Source of the DNA: Posidonia oceanica
Taxonomy: Eukaryota; Streptophyta; Magnoliopsida; Alismatales; Posidoniaceae
Direction: 5' to 3'
Assembly: GCA_037176725.1 (NCBI GenBank)
Contig: JAZBRS010000074.1
Location: 63,492,001-63,556,000 of the forward strand
DNA: 64,000 nucleotides
Shown here: one piece after another, positions 24,841 through 38,022 of the stretch
How positions within the stretch are numbered: the first letter of the stretch is position 1
Layout of the letters: the number at the start of each line of letters is the position of its first letter
Notes under the pieces: generated by a model
What the model saw: only the letters and a program-made list of their open reading frames with translations
Told to the model about the DNA's origin: nothing
The model's database searches: none
Program-made: the position numbers and the translations under genes

Positions 24841-25930
24841 TACGGATGGGGTTGCGGAGAAAGCAAGGAGGACGAGCTATCGTTTGAGGCGACGGATAGC
24901 CTAGAGAGTAATGGTCGAAAATGCAGGTGGCAAATGGGTGCCTATGAAGAGAATGCTCGAGTATCTAGCTAGGAACTCACGCACCTGTGCAGGCAAAACA
25001 GAAAGCAGGTGTTAAAACCTAGGCTAAGAAGAATGCAAAAAATGTTATTATGGTGGCATGAATGGCACACAAGCACATGGATGCTCTAATATGTGCTTTC
25101 TCACCATGTATGTGTGTCCTAACTAGGCTGTCTACTCTGAACTCTCTCATGAGTAAGCGGGTCTCCGACTCTGGGTAGAAAGTATAGGTCCTCGCTCTAA
25201 ATCCCTGCCAAAGCTTGGGTGGTGAACGGGTGGTGTGTTGGGAGCCTCAACCCTGCCAAAGCATGGGTTGTACCCTCTACTAACACCAACACGACCCTGG
25301 ACAAGGGGGGATAGGTTGACCACTCATCCAATGCCAAAGTTGTGGAATGTGAAAATCAGGACTGCCCTTCTCAGACTGAGTAGGTGGACTCCAGAGATGA
25401 GAAGATGCGTGCTCCTATATGATCATTCATGCAATGATGCTTGGTGTTTTTTACTTGCCAATTTTTTAACAAGAAAGGGGAGGTGCAAATATGGCTCTAG
25501 TTTGCCTAAGTGTTGTTTTTTACTTGCAAGTTTTTAGATTAAGCCAGGGGAATAAGGCAAACACATCTCTAATCTCCTTATGGTTAATGCGAAGAAGGGG
25601 AAAGAAACACCCAAGCATGGCATGAAAGCATCACACATCATCCAAAAGGCATGAGCTTGGCATGTGCTTGTGTTGTGTTATCATGACGGTGAAAAGAGAA
25701 AACAACCCACACATCAAAAGGCATGGACATGGCATGTGCGGGTGTTGTGACATAAGTGTGAAAGATAAAACATCCACCATACAAAAGGCATGCATTAGGC
25801 ATCAAACAAAGTATTAAACCACGAGGAAATGCTAATAAAGGAAAGGAGAAAATAGAAAAAAGGCAATGCAAAGAGATGTAGAAAACCACATAAGCGAGAA
25901 AAGCCAAAAAATGAGAGCTGGAGCCTAGTA
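24841..25930 (-). other. Non-coding leader of the minus-strand gypsy element
   Basis: Lies between the gag start and the primer-binding-like site. It holds a duplicated TTACTTGCCAATTTTTTAAC / TTACTTGCAAGTTTTTAG pair (25450, 25518) and the 70-bp repeats annotated separately. No open frame resembling a protein. A long 5' leader is usual in Tat/Ogre-type elements. Confidence 0.55.
25637..25805. repeat. Tandem repeats of about 70 bp with CAAAAGGCATG core
   Basis: CATCCAAAAGGCATGAGCTT (25637), ACATCAAAAGGCATGGACAT (about 25709) and CATACAAAAGGCATGCATTA (about 25778) start successive units. The first two continue GGCATGTGC...GTGTTGTG. The third is truncated. Confidence 0.8.
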
Positions 25931-25948
25931 TCCCTAGTAGAGTCGCCA
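25931..25948 (-). promoter_or_regulatory. Primer-binding-like site TGGCGACTCTACTAGGGA
   Basis: On the minus strand TGGCGACTCTACTAGGGA follows LTR F by about 47 bp. TGGCGACTC-type sequences at this position serve as tRNA primer sites in plant Tat/Ogre-type elements; I did not verify the matching tRNA. Location between LTR F and gag supports the reading, though the gap to the LTR end is longer than usual. Confidence 0.5.
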
Positions 25949-25995
25949 ATTCCAATGGCCATGAGTCTGCATGGTGGGGAGTGAACCCCCAAATG

Positions 25996-28178
25996 TGTGG
26001 GACAAAACCGCACTCACCAATCAAGGCCACGGAGAGGGCGGTGTCCTTGAGGAGAATCTCAACTCAAAAACACTGGGCCAAAGGGAAAGAGAGAAAGAAA
26101 GGAAAATGGATAAGGAAGAAGTCGCCACCTAGTCTATTAGAAACGGGAGACGAGAAAAATCGTATGCAAAGAAATGTGTGCGAGCTAGGAAATAATGATG
26201 CAAGACCCCAATGCCAAAGGATTAAAACACATAAGGTCATCGCAGGAAGAGAAAGGGTAAGGACTCCTGTTACGCATGGGGAAGGTGTTAGGCACCCACG
26301 TACACCTAACAACGTCGGTCTTTCAATGCTTATCCTCTCATGTATGGCATTGCAAGTGTGTGAGTACTCGATAACATATGCCAAGTGGCGAATGAAGGAT
26401 GCCATGCAAATGAGAGCAAAACATGCTGAGAGGAAAACCAGACTGCAAGAAGCCAAACCAATACAAATGACGAAAAGTAATTGTGCTCTACCAGACTGCT
26501 GCATACTGAACCAAGACGATGCGCCACATGAATGTGCCAGCCTCAGACACCAATGTCATGTGCTAAGATCATACGCCATGTGAAGCATGCCTGACATGCC
26601 CTAGGAGCTCTGGTTCGGATAGCTAGCATTCATCGTGCAAATTCGGTGAATTTGGGATCAAATCGATCGGGAAAACCTCCAAAGATGCAGGGAAAACATG
26701 CACAAACACACAAAACACGAGCACAAGCAAATTGGAACAAAAAGGAATCATGTCCCATGTCCCATCGTCTCCATCACTATGACGCAGAGACTGGTGAGGT
26801 AGGCGGCCGAGATGTGTGAGGTCAGAGGCCGTAGTCTCAACTGGAGCATCACAGAGGCGAGGAGGAGTGGTGCATGTGTGGAGGACAGGCCGAGCCTTGC
26901 GTTCAATGGCCGGTGGCCTCATGCAAGCATCAAGAGGCCGTCACATGGAAAAACGAAAATAGAGAAGGCAAGCAAGGGGAGAAACCTGGATAAAATGTGG
27001 AAATCAGATGGCGATGAAACTTCTCAGAGCGAGTGAGTTGAGAATTACACTGATGGAGAACTACTTATCTGTGTGGGAACTCTGGTTGTCCCTCCCGATG
27101 TCAGCAGATGGGGCGGTGGTTTCCTCCGGGTTGCAAGCGTTCTGGACGCGTAGGCTAGAGGTGTGTGGGCTTCTCAGCGATGCAAGGATCTCTCCCTCAC
27201 TCAGGTGCACTCAACGGGGTGTAGTGGGTTGTGAGGAGGGAAGCTTGGATGCTTGCTGTGGAGTGCTTGGCTGTGTGCTGGGTGTGGTGAAGGTGCAAGG
27301 GATGCAAGGGTGTTGGAGTGCAAGAAAGTACAAGATGGCCGAGAGAGTGAGAGATCTCTACGTAGATGGTGGGGTGCTTTATAGAAGCTCTCGTTGCATG
27401 AGAGTTGTTGGATTCTAAAGGTTTTTCAAACTCTCGGCTATGAGATAATGCAAGGGATTGGATTGGGTTTTGATGTTTAGGTGAGGGGTATGATGTTCAA
27501 GACACGTCCAAGAATATCCCTAGATCCATATCAACCAATGAGAAGCTTGGAATCGCTTGTCCAATGGCGATTGGACGATCATATCCTTGTGCAGCATATA
27601 CTATCTCAGGGCACCGTGCCGGCATTGTGCACCAGGAAAACGCACCAATGTCATATGCCAGAGTCATGCGCTAGAGACATACGTAAGGTACTCGCGTCTC
27701 CTTTGCATGTCAATGGGCCGTGCCTATCCTATCTCGAGGCACATTGTTTGGATCTTGGCCTTATTGCTTGAGTGCTTGGACCACAGGCTGGCTCTAAGTG
27801 CTTAGGGTTTGTGGTTCTAGATGGGTTTGTGGTACTGGATGGGTTTGCCACGACCAGAGCAAGTTCTTCCGGAAGAATTTGTCAGCGAGCGACCACAGAG
27901 CCGGGGTGTCTAGAGATAGTCCGGATCAAGAAAGCACCAAGAAACACTACAAGTTCCTCCATTGCCAAAATACAACCGAAACCCTAACCACGTGACATGG
28001 AAGAAGAAGAAGAAGAAGAAGAGGGTACGTGAAAAGAGACCCCAGTGTGTGTCAGCTGCTGCAGCCCACCACAGAAAACAACTCGAACCCAGAAGCCAGA
28101 GAAATGCCGGAGATCCAACCGGAAACCTAGCAACGGAACCTCACACTATAATGAACTTTACTGTGTAAACACTACACA
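25996..28178 (-). mobile_element. LTR F of the minus-strand gypsy element
   Basis: On the minus strand it would start TGTGTAGTGTTTACACAG (28178) and end GTCCCACA (25996), about 2183 bp, against 2177 bp for solo LTR C. Both share an ordered region near the 3' side: GGTGCCTAACACCTTCCCC, GCGTAACAGGAGTCCTTACC, then GACT(A/G)GGTGGCGACT (minus strand 26295-26115 here; 34050-34245 in LTR C). Gag and a primer-binding-like site follow in the same orientation. Termini were set by eye, and no TSD was found because the element's other end is missing. Confidence 0.6.
28001..28023. repeat. (GAA)n microsatellite
   Basis: Seven GAA/AAG units within LTR F. Confidence 0.9.
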
Positions 28179-29332
28179 TACTAGGAGATGGCCCTATATG
28201 ATGTGAAACCAATACTGTTCTTTGACATTTGTCCCTTTGATTATGGTCTTCGTCATTTAATTATACTTATAATTTTTTGTAGGTAACGTTGTCCACATTC
28301 AAGCTCCCCGGTCCAATTAACACATATGTGCTTGACATGCAAAGTGCTCATAGATCGTCCCTCTTTGACGGTCTAGATTTAAGTATTCTTTTGTAAATCA
28401 ATGCACAATTGAACATTATGGACAATAACGTACTTTTTTTTTTTCTAGATCCTAAGAGATAAGGTTTTCCTTCTAAAATTGGATTTGCATACTATCAAGT
28501 ATATATAATATTTTTTCATATTATGGTGATCATATTGTTTGGAATAATTTTATGATGTTATAATGACAAAATTTCTTTTCAGGATCCTCTAGACACTATG
28601 AAATACATTGAACATTGTCAAGATTTAGATGGATGGCACATGGAGCACGAGGGAATGATATGTTTCTTGTAGGTTGTTGGATTTGATAGAGTTTGACATC
28701 TCCGTTGTGTTCTATTAGATTGGTGTTTGTTTACTGCTATACTTGAGAGATGGTGCCTAGAGACACATATACAGCAACTGTGCAACAGTCAATCTAAAGT
28801 GGCTAAGACAAACTTTTAAAAATGTGGACAAGGATGCAAGTGAGAAACATGTCATTTATGCTACACATGCATATATTTTATACGTCATTGGGTGTTGTCT
28901 ATTTGTCGGCAAGTTTGGAAATAAGGTTCATTTGTGTTATTTCCCACTATTCGAGAACTTCACTACTTGTGACGAACTTGCTTGAGGTGTTGCATGTCTA
29001 TCCTATTGTATGTTGTTTTAGATTCAGCTAGCTAGAAGAAAGGTCAGCAACTTGTAGGTTTTCTGACTTTGTTACTGTCATGATCATTTCATAAAATTAT
29101 TTGACAATCCCAATGTCTTATGTAAGACGTTGCAGAGTTAGCGTCGTACAGTTACTGATAATAATTTAGTGTCACTTTGGAAGTTATTCAAATAAGTTAG
29201 CATGGAGAGTTCAGGATTTCATTAATAGCAACATGATGTCTAGTTTGTGTATGATCTTCTTATTTAGTTTTTTTTTCTTCAGGTGTTGGAAGCACATTCA
29301 TGCTGGTAAGCCACACATATTGCCATCCCCTG
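28179..29332. other. Unassigned DNA left of the MITE
   Basis: Exon-like patches (for example STFKLPGPINTYVLDMQ in the plus strand near 28290-28340, then KYIEHCQDLDGWHMEHEGM near 28600-28660) are separated by AT-rich gaps. I do not recognise them; an old host or MULE-captured gene fragment is possible. A single ACGTC/GCGTC palindromic module like those in LTR B lies near 29110-29150. This DNA continues after the nested insertions at 38454. Confidence 0.35.
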
Positions 29333-29687
29333 TAGGGGTGGGAAAATAGGTTGATGAATCGAGTTCTGGTCAAACCGATTCCAACCCGATTCATTTATAG
29401 TCAACTTGAATTCAACCCATTTAATAAATATGTTGAAAATTCCAACTCAAATTCAATTCATTTATAAATGAGTTGAACTGAGATGACTCCTTTAACCCAT
29501 TTATTCTATTAAACAAGTTAGTTAGGTCAACCCTATAATTTCACCCATTGAACTTGTTTAATCTTATCTAACTTTGAATATTATAATAATAAAATAAATA
29601 CCCAATTAATTACTTACAAGATGCAAGTGAATAATCAAGTACATAAATAACATAAAATTTTAAATACAAATCAAACTTTAAAACTAC

Positions 29688-30290
29688 ATATTTTAATAAA
29701 TTTAAATTAAAAGAGTACATATTTAATTACTTATACGGGTTGACAGATAATAAACGGGTTATGTAACGGTCCTGGTCGTCACCAAAACCTCAAATCCTGG
29801 AAAAAATTTACAATACTAATTGGAAGGAATCTCTCTGAGATTATTAATATCAACAATCCTACCCAAGACCTTATGATGCATATTTTAATAAATTTAAATT
29901 AAAAGAGTACATATTTAATTGCCTATAGGGGTTGATGGATAATAAAAGGGTTATGTAACGACCTTGGTCATCACCAAAACCTCAAATCCAAGAAAAAAAT
30001 AATAATATTACAAGACTAATTGAAAGGAATACCTCTGAGATTATTAATATCAACAATCCTACCCCAAGACCTTATGATGCATATTTTAATAAATTTAAAT
30101 TAAAAGAGTACATATTTAATTGCTTATATGGGTTGATGGTTAATAAACAGGTTATGTAATGACCCTGGTCGTCACCAAAACCTCAAATCTAGGAAAAAAT
30201 AATAATATTACAAGACTAATTAAAAGGAATGTCTCTGAGATTATTAATATCAACAATCCTTCCCAAGACCTTATGATGCACGACCATGTG
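29688..30290. repeat. Three tandem units (192 and 201 bp) spanning the MITE/LTR A junction
   Basis: Each unit has ATATTTTAATAAATTTAAAT and AAAAGAGTACATATTTAATT, then GGGTTGA(C/T)(A/G)G and GGTTATGTAA(C/T)G, then GTC(A/G)TCACCAAAACCTCAAA. The LTR-type start TGTAACG/TGTAATG therefore occurs three times, at 29762, 29954 and 30155. The array joins MITE sequence to LTR sequence, so the duplication happened after LTR A inserted. Confidence 0.9.
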
Positions 30291-32160
30291 GCTCCCCTAA
30301 TACATTAGAAAACATTCCTGTTAAACTGCACCTGAAAGAAAACACAAATAAAGAATGAGTGACCACTAAATGATCGTCTAACACTCACACATAATAGATT
30401 TACAATTAAAACAAGGCGAATAAGATATCAGCATAAAAGTTACTGAAAATTGGCAAAATGCACAGGCGAAACATGCAAGTATGATGCACCCCCAAAATAC
30501 GCAATGCCCTCTGAGTCTACAGAATCGATACAGAAATCTAGGGGAAAATTGATGCATGCAAATCCCAAACCATACAGTTTTCTGCCTAATAAAAATAGAT
30601 AGATTGATTTAAATATTTTGAATATAAATCCAAAAGCAATATCAATTCCTTTCCACAAATCCCAAACTTCATCAATATTAAAGCCGAAGGAATACCATCA
30701 ATAGTTCTACATCAAAATCCATAATTAAGACTTAAACAAATCTGCTAAAATCACAAACACAACAACCAAAACCCGTCGTGTTGCTCAATGCCAAGCAACT
30801 GACTCTGGCCCACAAGCTGCCACTAAGGTATACTGCACTGCCACAGACGAGCCACCCAATAAGAAGCTCCCTCATCTTGGGTCCCGTGGAACCCTCACAA
30901 ATGTCTATTCATGGGACGTCACCAAAAGCGAAGCACGTGCATATCTCACATTGGCCAATGATAGCAAAGTACGCCCCTCTCGGCATCCTGAGAACCTAGA
31001 CCACCTAGAGGATTCAACCCTCTTGGCCCTACCGGTCTCAAAAATATCACGGACCTCAGCCCTGGGCTTGTGTTTGACCACCCAGAGATACTATTGTACC
31101 TCCTAGTCCTGCCAACACAATCCAGTCTCTTGGTGCCAAAAATAAATCAATAGAAAAGCATATTTAAAACTCATCTCAATATCAACAAGAAATTCTTTTT
31201 AATATCAATAGAATTTCATTACTGAAAAATCCATAAATCCTCATCACAATTCAAAACTCATCATAAACATCAAAGAATATATCTGCAAGCCAAAACCTTA
31301 GGGATCTCAGTAATCTTCTGACTATTCCAAAATGTGTAGATTAAACACACAGGTCAAACACGCTCGATGCCCAAATCTCTAGTTTCTGGACAACACACCC
31401 AAATGTTGCCATAAAAAATCCACAAAAACCTTATAAAAATCATCATAAGCATACTCGAAACATATATTCATCAATCAATTATAGAATCCTTGCATGCCAC
31501 TTAAAAGAAAAGGATTAAAGTCCCAAATCAAGATGAGTACCTAAAGTTGGAGAAGAAGAACCCAACCAAAAACTCACGGACCACAGCATGCTAGAGCTCC
31601 CACACAGTCACTCTAGACACGTCGACTATTCCTTTTTGAGCCCATCACCACCTTAGGCACAAGAAAACCAAATCAAACACATGCACATGGTTTAACAGAG
31701 TACTACCCTTCGAAACCCAACTGAACTCACCTCTAAGTTTGGGAACCCAATGAACAGCCCTTGATCATTGGAGTAGCTCGAGCTCGTTGGCGATCACCTG
31801 CAGTCACACACAACTCCCAACCTTCTCCTGGAAATCCAACACAGCCAACACATGCACGAAGCCAACATCCACAAGTTATACAATAAGGAACCCATGCAAC
31901 ACCCATTTGTAGAAACAATGCAAAAGCATCCAAGATCCACTTAAAACCAACTATTAAATCTACCAATTAATCATCAAGGTCTACGTAGTCACGAAATCCA
32001 CCAATTCCCATTGATTAGTACCATATAAGGTGTAACGACCTCGATCGCTATAGCACCAAATAAATCATTTCATTCTTTTTTAACATCACATAACACTACA
32101 GAAACTAAATCCAAATGCATAAATTAAAATACTATAATCAACATAAATAAATTACATTAC

Positions 32161-34337
32161 TGTAGACACCCCAATTTGACAGCCATTTGGCGGATTTCAC
32201 TCGGAGGATCGAGCTCAGAAACCTAAAACCCCACTTTCCACCAAAACCTCATCCAAACTCTAAAACTCAACCAAAACCCTAACATTTCTTTGCCAACACA
32301 AACTTAGGTCCATTAGAAACCCACTAGGCCCATTAGAAGCCCTGTTGAGACAGGAGGGTCTTGTCGCCACTCACAGGGGCGACTAAGTCTGTCGCCACTA
32401 ACAGCGGCGACTGGACTTTGTTGTCGCCTACGAGTGCGGCGACTCACTTGTTCAACATTCTCCCACGCAGACTGCCGCACGCCACAACCTGCACCCATGT
32501 CGTCCGCCCGTTGTAGAGCATGCCATACTTGCCAGAGCCTACGCCATGCCCTACCACCCACTCCCGTGCACGCCATGCCCTGCCATCGTCCTCCTTGTGC
32601 AGACGGCCGAACAAAACTCTCACAACCCATCACTGTGAACACCCCCAGCTCACTCTCACTCACTTCCACCCACACAGCTGGCCATTTTCCTTTGCATCTA
32701 GAGCAAACCAGAGCTGCCCACACCTTCTAAGCGATCCCCGAGCAGCCCCAAACGCCTACACAAGCTCCAACAGGCTTCCCGAGCCTCTGAGCACACAGGA
32801 CGCCGTTGTCTTCCCCACATTCAGCGGACCTCCCCAACTCCAGCTGGCAAGGCCGTTTCGCTCGCCAGACACCACAATCCCCTTCCCCACACACTTGGAA
32901 GCATCTCCGAACGTCCCCAAGCGCGTTCCAACACCGCCGAGCAATTGCCGCTTCCTCCAACGCCGCCACGACCTCCGCGCCATCCGTCTCTGGTGAGCCA
33001 CGTCGGGGAGCGCAACCGCGCACCCCCACAGGTGAGCGAGCCCTCCTCTGCCCTCGTGGCATCCTACTCTTGCATTATTTGCATGCTATCTAACCTAGTT
33101 CGCCGTCTTTAGTTTTCTTCTCCGGTGAAAGGCGTCGCCGGTCGTGTAAGGCCGTCAGGCCGTTGAGCTCGGCTGGAGAACGTCCCAGCCACTTGCATCG
33201 CATCCTCGAACCTCCCTCTCCTTCCCTCAGCCCTTCCCGAGCCTCGTAGCAACGTCCAATGGCTTGCCAACCTTCCCCAAGGTCAACGGACGTCTGTTTC
33301 CGGCAAGAATGGAACGGAGGTGGAGGAGGCCGTCCGAGCTCGGTTTTTCTAGTTTTATTGCATGAATATGTTCTCTGATATGCCATGTTGCTATGTGGAT
33401 GTTTACTTCCATTTTTCAATATCGTTTGCATAGCCAAAATGAGCGCCAAAGGTCGCCGTCTGGGACTGTTGGGTTGCTTCTGGCATTCCTCCGACTGACT
33501 TTGGACCGCCACATCTCGTGGTCCAGGTGTCCATTTTGTGCAATGTTAGTTTGATTGTGTTCCTGGATATGCCTTCTGCATTTCCAAAAATTTGGTTTCT
33601 TGTTTTGAATCGAATCGCTAGCTTTTCTGAGGTGATGAAGTTGTCTGTTTGGGAACCTACCCAGGGTCCAGCCACCGCTCTCACCGGCGACCTGTGCCGT
33701 CGCCTCTCAAACAGGCGACGAGCCTGGTCGCCCTGACTACCGGCAACTCATCTTGAAATCCAGACAGCAGCTTTCATCCTTTGTTTGCTGCTTTCATTTT
33801 GCATCTGCTTAGCTTGTTTAACTCTGTTTTAATTTCTTAGTCGCTTTATCACTACATCATGGCATTCTAGCCTTAATCATCCATATTTGGCATGTTTTGA
33901 CTAAGTATAACATGTTTTCAAACGACATTTAAGCAAGTAAAGCATCCACAGCATAGCATGACATTTATCGCCCTCGGGCGTACAGTTAAAGGCAATCATT
34001 GCCAACAATCCCGCATATGCGAGCGATAAGCCTTGAAAGACTGATTTCTCGGGCGTGTCGGGGGTGCCTAACACCTTCCCCGCGCATAACAGGAGTCCTT
34101 ACCTTTTCTTTGGCCTGCAATGACCATTATGCCCATATCCTAGGCACGAGTCATTTTATTTTGCATAGCATTGCATCCACTTGCATGTTTTCTATGCTTT
34201 CCCCGGTGTTCCTTGTCTTTCTGATAATAGACTGGGTGGCGACTCCATTTTTTGTTTTCCTCTTCGCGTCGCTATCCGTGAAGACCTCTCTCTTTCGGGC
34301 CCTCACTGGTCCGGATCTAAGGGATCAGGCGCTCACA
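32161..34337 (+). mobile_element. Solo LTR C, 2177 bp, with TSD ATTAC
   Basis: It begins TGTAGACACCCCAATTTGAC, ends GGCGCTCACA, and is flanked by ATTAC at 32156-32160 and 34338-34342. Removing it restores LTR B. Internal landmarks shared with LTR F are GGGTGCCTAACACCTTCCCC (34053) and GGGTGGCGACTCC (34232). Five GTCGCC/GGCGAC pairs lie at 32363-32443 and 33686-33732. Many open frames cross its GC-rich middle (32.3-33.7 kb) but none looks like a gene. It is a solo LTR of the gypsy family whose gag lies at 22-25 kb. Confidence 0.88.
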
Positions 34338-36194
34338 ATTACCTACCCAAGATTCTCGATGTGTGGCAAAGTGACTCCACTCTATGTGTACTAGCAAGAT
34401 ATCCTACTCCTAACCTGTACCTGCGAAAAAACAAAACAAAACACACGTGAGTGACCACTAGAAAGGTCACCCTACACACAGCTACCTAAACACAAAACCA
34501 AAAGCTAACTCGGTAAAAATCATCTCTACAAGGCAACACCGGATACTAAAACTAGAAAGCTAGACTCAAAGCCAGGCCAAAACCTCAAAAAACAAGCATC
34601 TAACCTAGATGCTACCAAAACCACAACAAGGCTATCCACTATTGCCAACAAGCATGAATCCTTTAAAATATGCCTTTCAAAACCATTTTCCTTTTTCTCA
34701 AACCAAAACAATATGAATATTTTGAAATCTCTTATGCACACTTGAAATTGTAACTCTACACCAAGTCAAGTCCAAAACCATGACCGAAGCATAGAAAATA
34801 AGATGCATCTTCCCATAGAAGCATGCATCCAAATCGCAAACACCAAATATGCTAAAAACTCAAAGCAGCACAGAGTACTCAACTATGTTGAGTACTCAAA
34901 ACCATGCAGTTTGAACCCATGCACTCTCTATGCGGAATAGACAACCAACAATGTCTAAATACTCTCTATCACAAACAGCACACCCATAACAACCACACAC
35001 GAACACTGAACACTAGCAGCCGCCGAAGCGCCACTACACTGCCACAATCAAGCCCATAGCCTATTCATCCCGTAGAGGATGGACCCTCAACAATGTGTCG
35101 TGTTGTCTGGTGCTAAGCAACCAACACTCGCCACATGCAGCCAGTGAAGTGCATTGCACTACCACGGACAAGCCACCATGTGAGGAGCCTATTCGTCCCG
35201 AAGTCCAACCTCACTGAAGGACCCTCAAAATGCTAACCCTCCTCGGGAAAGCTGTCCTCTCTCTCAGGACGTCACCAGAAACGAGGTACGTACAATTACC
35301 CGTACTGGCCAAACAACACAGGGTCTACCCTCTCGGCATCCTAGTCTCAATGCCCGAAGCAAGCAGAGTCTCTCACCTCTAGGTCTGGACGCACCTCAAC
35401 CTCTGAACCTCAGCCTAGGCTTCGTGTTAGACCACCCAGGAGTCTCATCATACTCCTTAGTCTCGGCAACACGACCCTCTGGCCTATTGGCTCTAGAACC
35501 TCAGCCTCAGACATCACACCTAGCTACATAGAGGTATCATACCCCCTTGGTCCGCTTCCATGATTCCTTGGCATCTTGGTTCCCGGACCTTAGCCTCGGA
35601 CTTGTTCTCAACTTTTCTCGAGATATCATATCCCCTGGATCCACCAGCACAATCCTACAGCCTCTTGGTCTCCATACATAGAAAACCAGTGGAAAACATT
35701 TTCCAAAACCTTTGCAAAACTTATACATTTCTTTCCAAATCCCTTTTGGAAAACCATTTTTGAATTAAACCATTTCACAAAACCCATACAAAACAACAAA
35801 TCAGGTTAAAACACAATACCTGAATTGTCGACTCAAACCATCAAAAACAACACCACACTAGTGAAAGTCCTCAAGAATACTTGCACCAGCCTCACTCTCA
35901 AGAAACTCAAAGAAAACACAAATCCAGCCACAAACATAATGCCAATACACTTGTACCAGCAAGACAGTAAAAAACTAAACTACAGAAAACACACTGGGAA
36001 TACATGCCTCAAATATGCACCCTCAGCACAACCAAGGCACACCTAGGAATGAACCTCAATATCCCAGCCCAAAATGACAAAAGACACTCAAAACATCAAA
36101 ACCAAACTCTCATAATAAAGGTCTTCAAGTCTCATTAACAATAAGACCAAACTCCAACAAAAACCAACACCCAGAACTTCAAGTTCTACAACCT

Positions 36195-38022
36195 AAGTGT
36201 AGGACGTAGGCTGACCTACGTTTTACATAAGACGCAGCTTGATCAGCGTTCTACACTTAAAACAGTGCTCCTGAATATATCATTCAGTGCACACCACACA
36301 CATACCTACAAATTCTCAAGTTATGATCAATATCATAAAATCAACAATAACCCTACCATCATTCAAAGCCATTAAGGGAGTTTAGTTTACTACATCATCA
36401 TATAAATTAACTTCTAAGGGGAGGAAAAAAACTAGAATCTAGTTCCCAGGTGTTAGATGCACAGAATGCTGCATCCTATATAAGACGTAGCAAATCATGC
36501 GTCTAACACACAGGCCACAGATTCCTAACAAATTATTCCTAAAAATCCTCTTGCACCCAAATCATCTCATTAAGGGATTAAAATATAACTAAAAGGCCTT
36601 TATTTCCATTGCATGCAATCTATTTTAAAATCTCAGAATCAATTAAGTTATTACTAAATAAACATAAATCACCATGTATGTCTGGGTTGTAAGATGCTAG
36701 ATTTCTTGCATCATATATTAGACATAGGAGCACCAGCGTCTTACACCCAAAAAATGCAGATTTCAACTAAAGCCCTACTTCAACTAACATGCATGCATAC
36801 GATCTGATCATGGAATCATAAATGTGAAATAAATCACATATCTTCTACTGCATGCATCACATACCAAACTTTCAGAGATTAACCTAAACCATTCTGTAGA
36901 AAAGCATGGAAATACAAAAAATAGGTGTAAGATGCATGCTAGCTCGCATCGAACATAGGACACACTAGGCCTTGCGTCCTACACCCAACTGCAGGAGGTG
37001 ATCTAAATCCTCTGAACTAGGCATGCTAAACCCCAACAAACCTCATGCCAACCAAGAGACAACTATAAACCAGCTCATCCTTGACATGCAACAAGAAATA
37101 TATCCCCAAAACATTCTAACACAACTCTAAAGGGTGTGTACCTTGCACCAAGGGAAACCCAACTCATGCAAGGTGCTCCCAACGATCCAGAGCTCCGATC
37201 CAACTTCAGAACGTTCTTCCTCAAGCATTCTCTGAGCTCCCACGATCCCCAACCACACATGCAATGCTAGAGATCCGAACAATGAGTGCATGCATGCATG
37301 GAAAAAGAGAAGGGAAAGAGGAAGAAGAAGAAAGAACCCAACACTCACCTAGAACTCAAGGTTGCTGCATGCCTTCTCCATCAATCCAAAAACTCCGATG
37401 AGTATTTTGAGAGCTTCCTCAAACACTCTTAGAGCTCCTCCAACTCTCAATAGCACATGCAACACAAAGAAACCAAAGGATCAGTGCATGCACCCAAAGA
37501 AAGGGGAGGCGGGGGTAAGAAAGAAAGAGAGCCACAACCATGAACCCAAACAGAGCTCACCTGATTTCAAAGTTGCAGCACCCTCTCCCTGAGATCTCCA
37601 GCCAAGCTCAACGCTTGGAACATGCAGAGGGTCGCCGGAGCCCCGTCACCATGCTCACAACACATCCATGGAAGGAGAACCCAACATGCACACCCAAGCA
37701 ACCCAAGCATACCTTCTTCTCCAACATGCAAGCTTCCTCTCACTCTCAGCACTGGTCTTTTTCCTCTGGAACCAGCTCTCACAATGCAGAGGAGGAGGAG
37801 ATAAGAAAACTCCATGAAGTGGTGCTGGTATCACCATATATAGACAGACAAATCTTCCTGAAGATGCCTCGAGGTGTTGAATGCAAGATCTACTACGTCT
37901 TATATAAGACGCACCACATGCAGCGTCTAACACTCAGGAGTCCAGAAATCAATAATCCAGGTGTTGAACATAGCGTTTATTACGTCTAACATAAGATACA
38001 AGATTATTAGCGTTTAACACCC
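36195..38022. repeat. Six palindromic modules of about 62 bp in LTR B
   Basis: Modules lie at about 36196-36258, 36449-36512, 36686-36748, 36924-36986, 37873-37933 and 37960-38021. Each has an outer inverted repeat (GTGTAAGATGC ... GCGTCTTACAC) and a central palindrome best preserved at 37890 (TACGTCTTATATAAGACGCA). The first four are 237-254 bp apart and the spacers look weakly related, which suggests a diverged tandem array whose palindromic core has been retained. Confidence 0.85.

Noticed and set aside
25981..26583. 200-codon plus-strand frame and 146-codon minus-strand frame
   Set aside because: Both lie in LTR F, over the same conserved non-coding boxes found in LTR C.
32313..33512. 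Overlapping open frames on both strands in the GC-rich centre of LTR C
   Set aside because: No domain is recognisable and all lie inside a solo LTR with clear ends and duplication.
36195..38022. Regularly spaced palindromic repeats as a possible CRISPR-like array
   Set aside because: Plant nuclear DNA, repeats about 62 bp and degenerate, spacers near 180 bp and related to each other; no cas genes.
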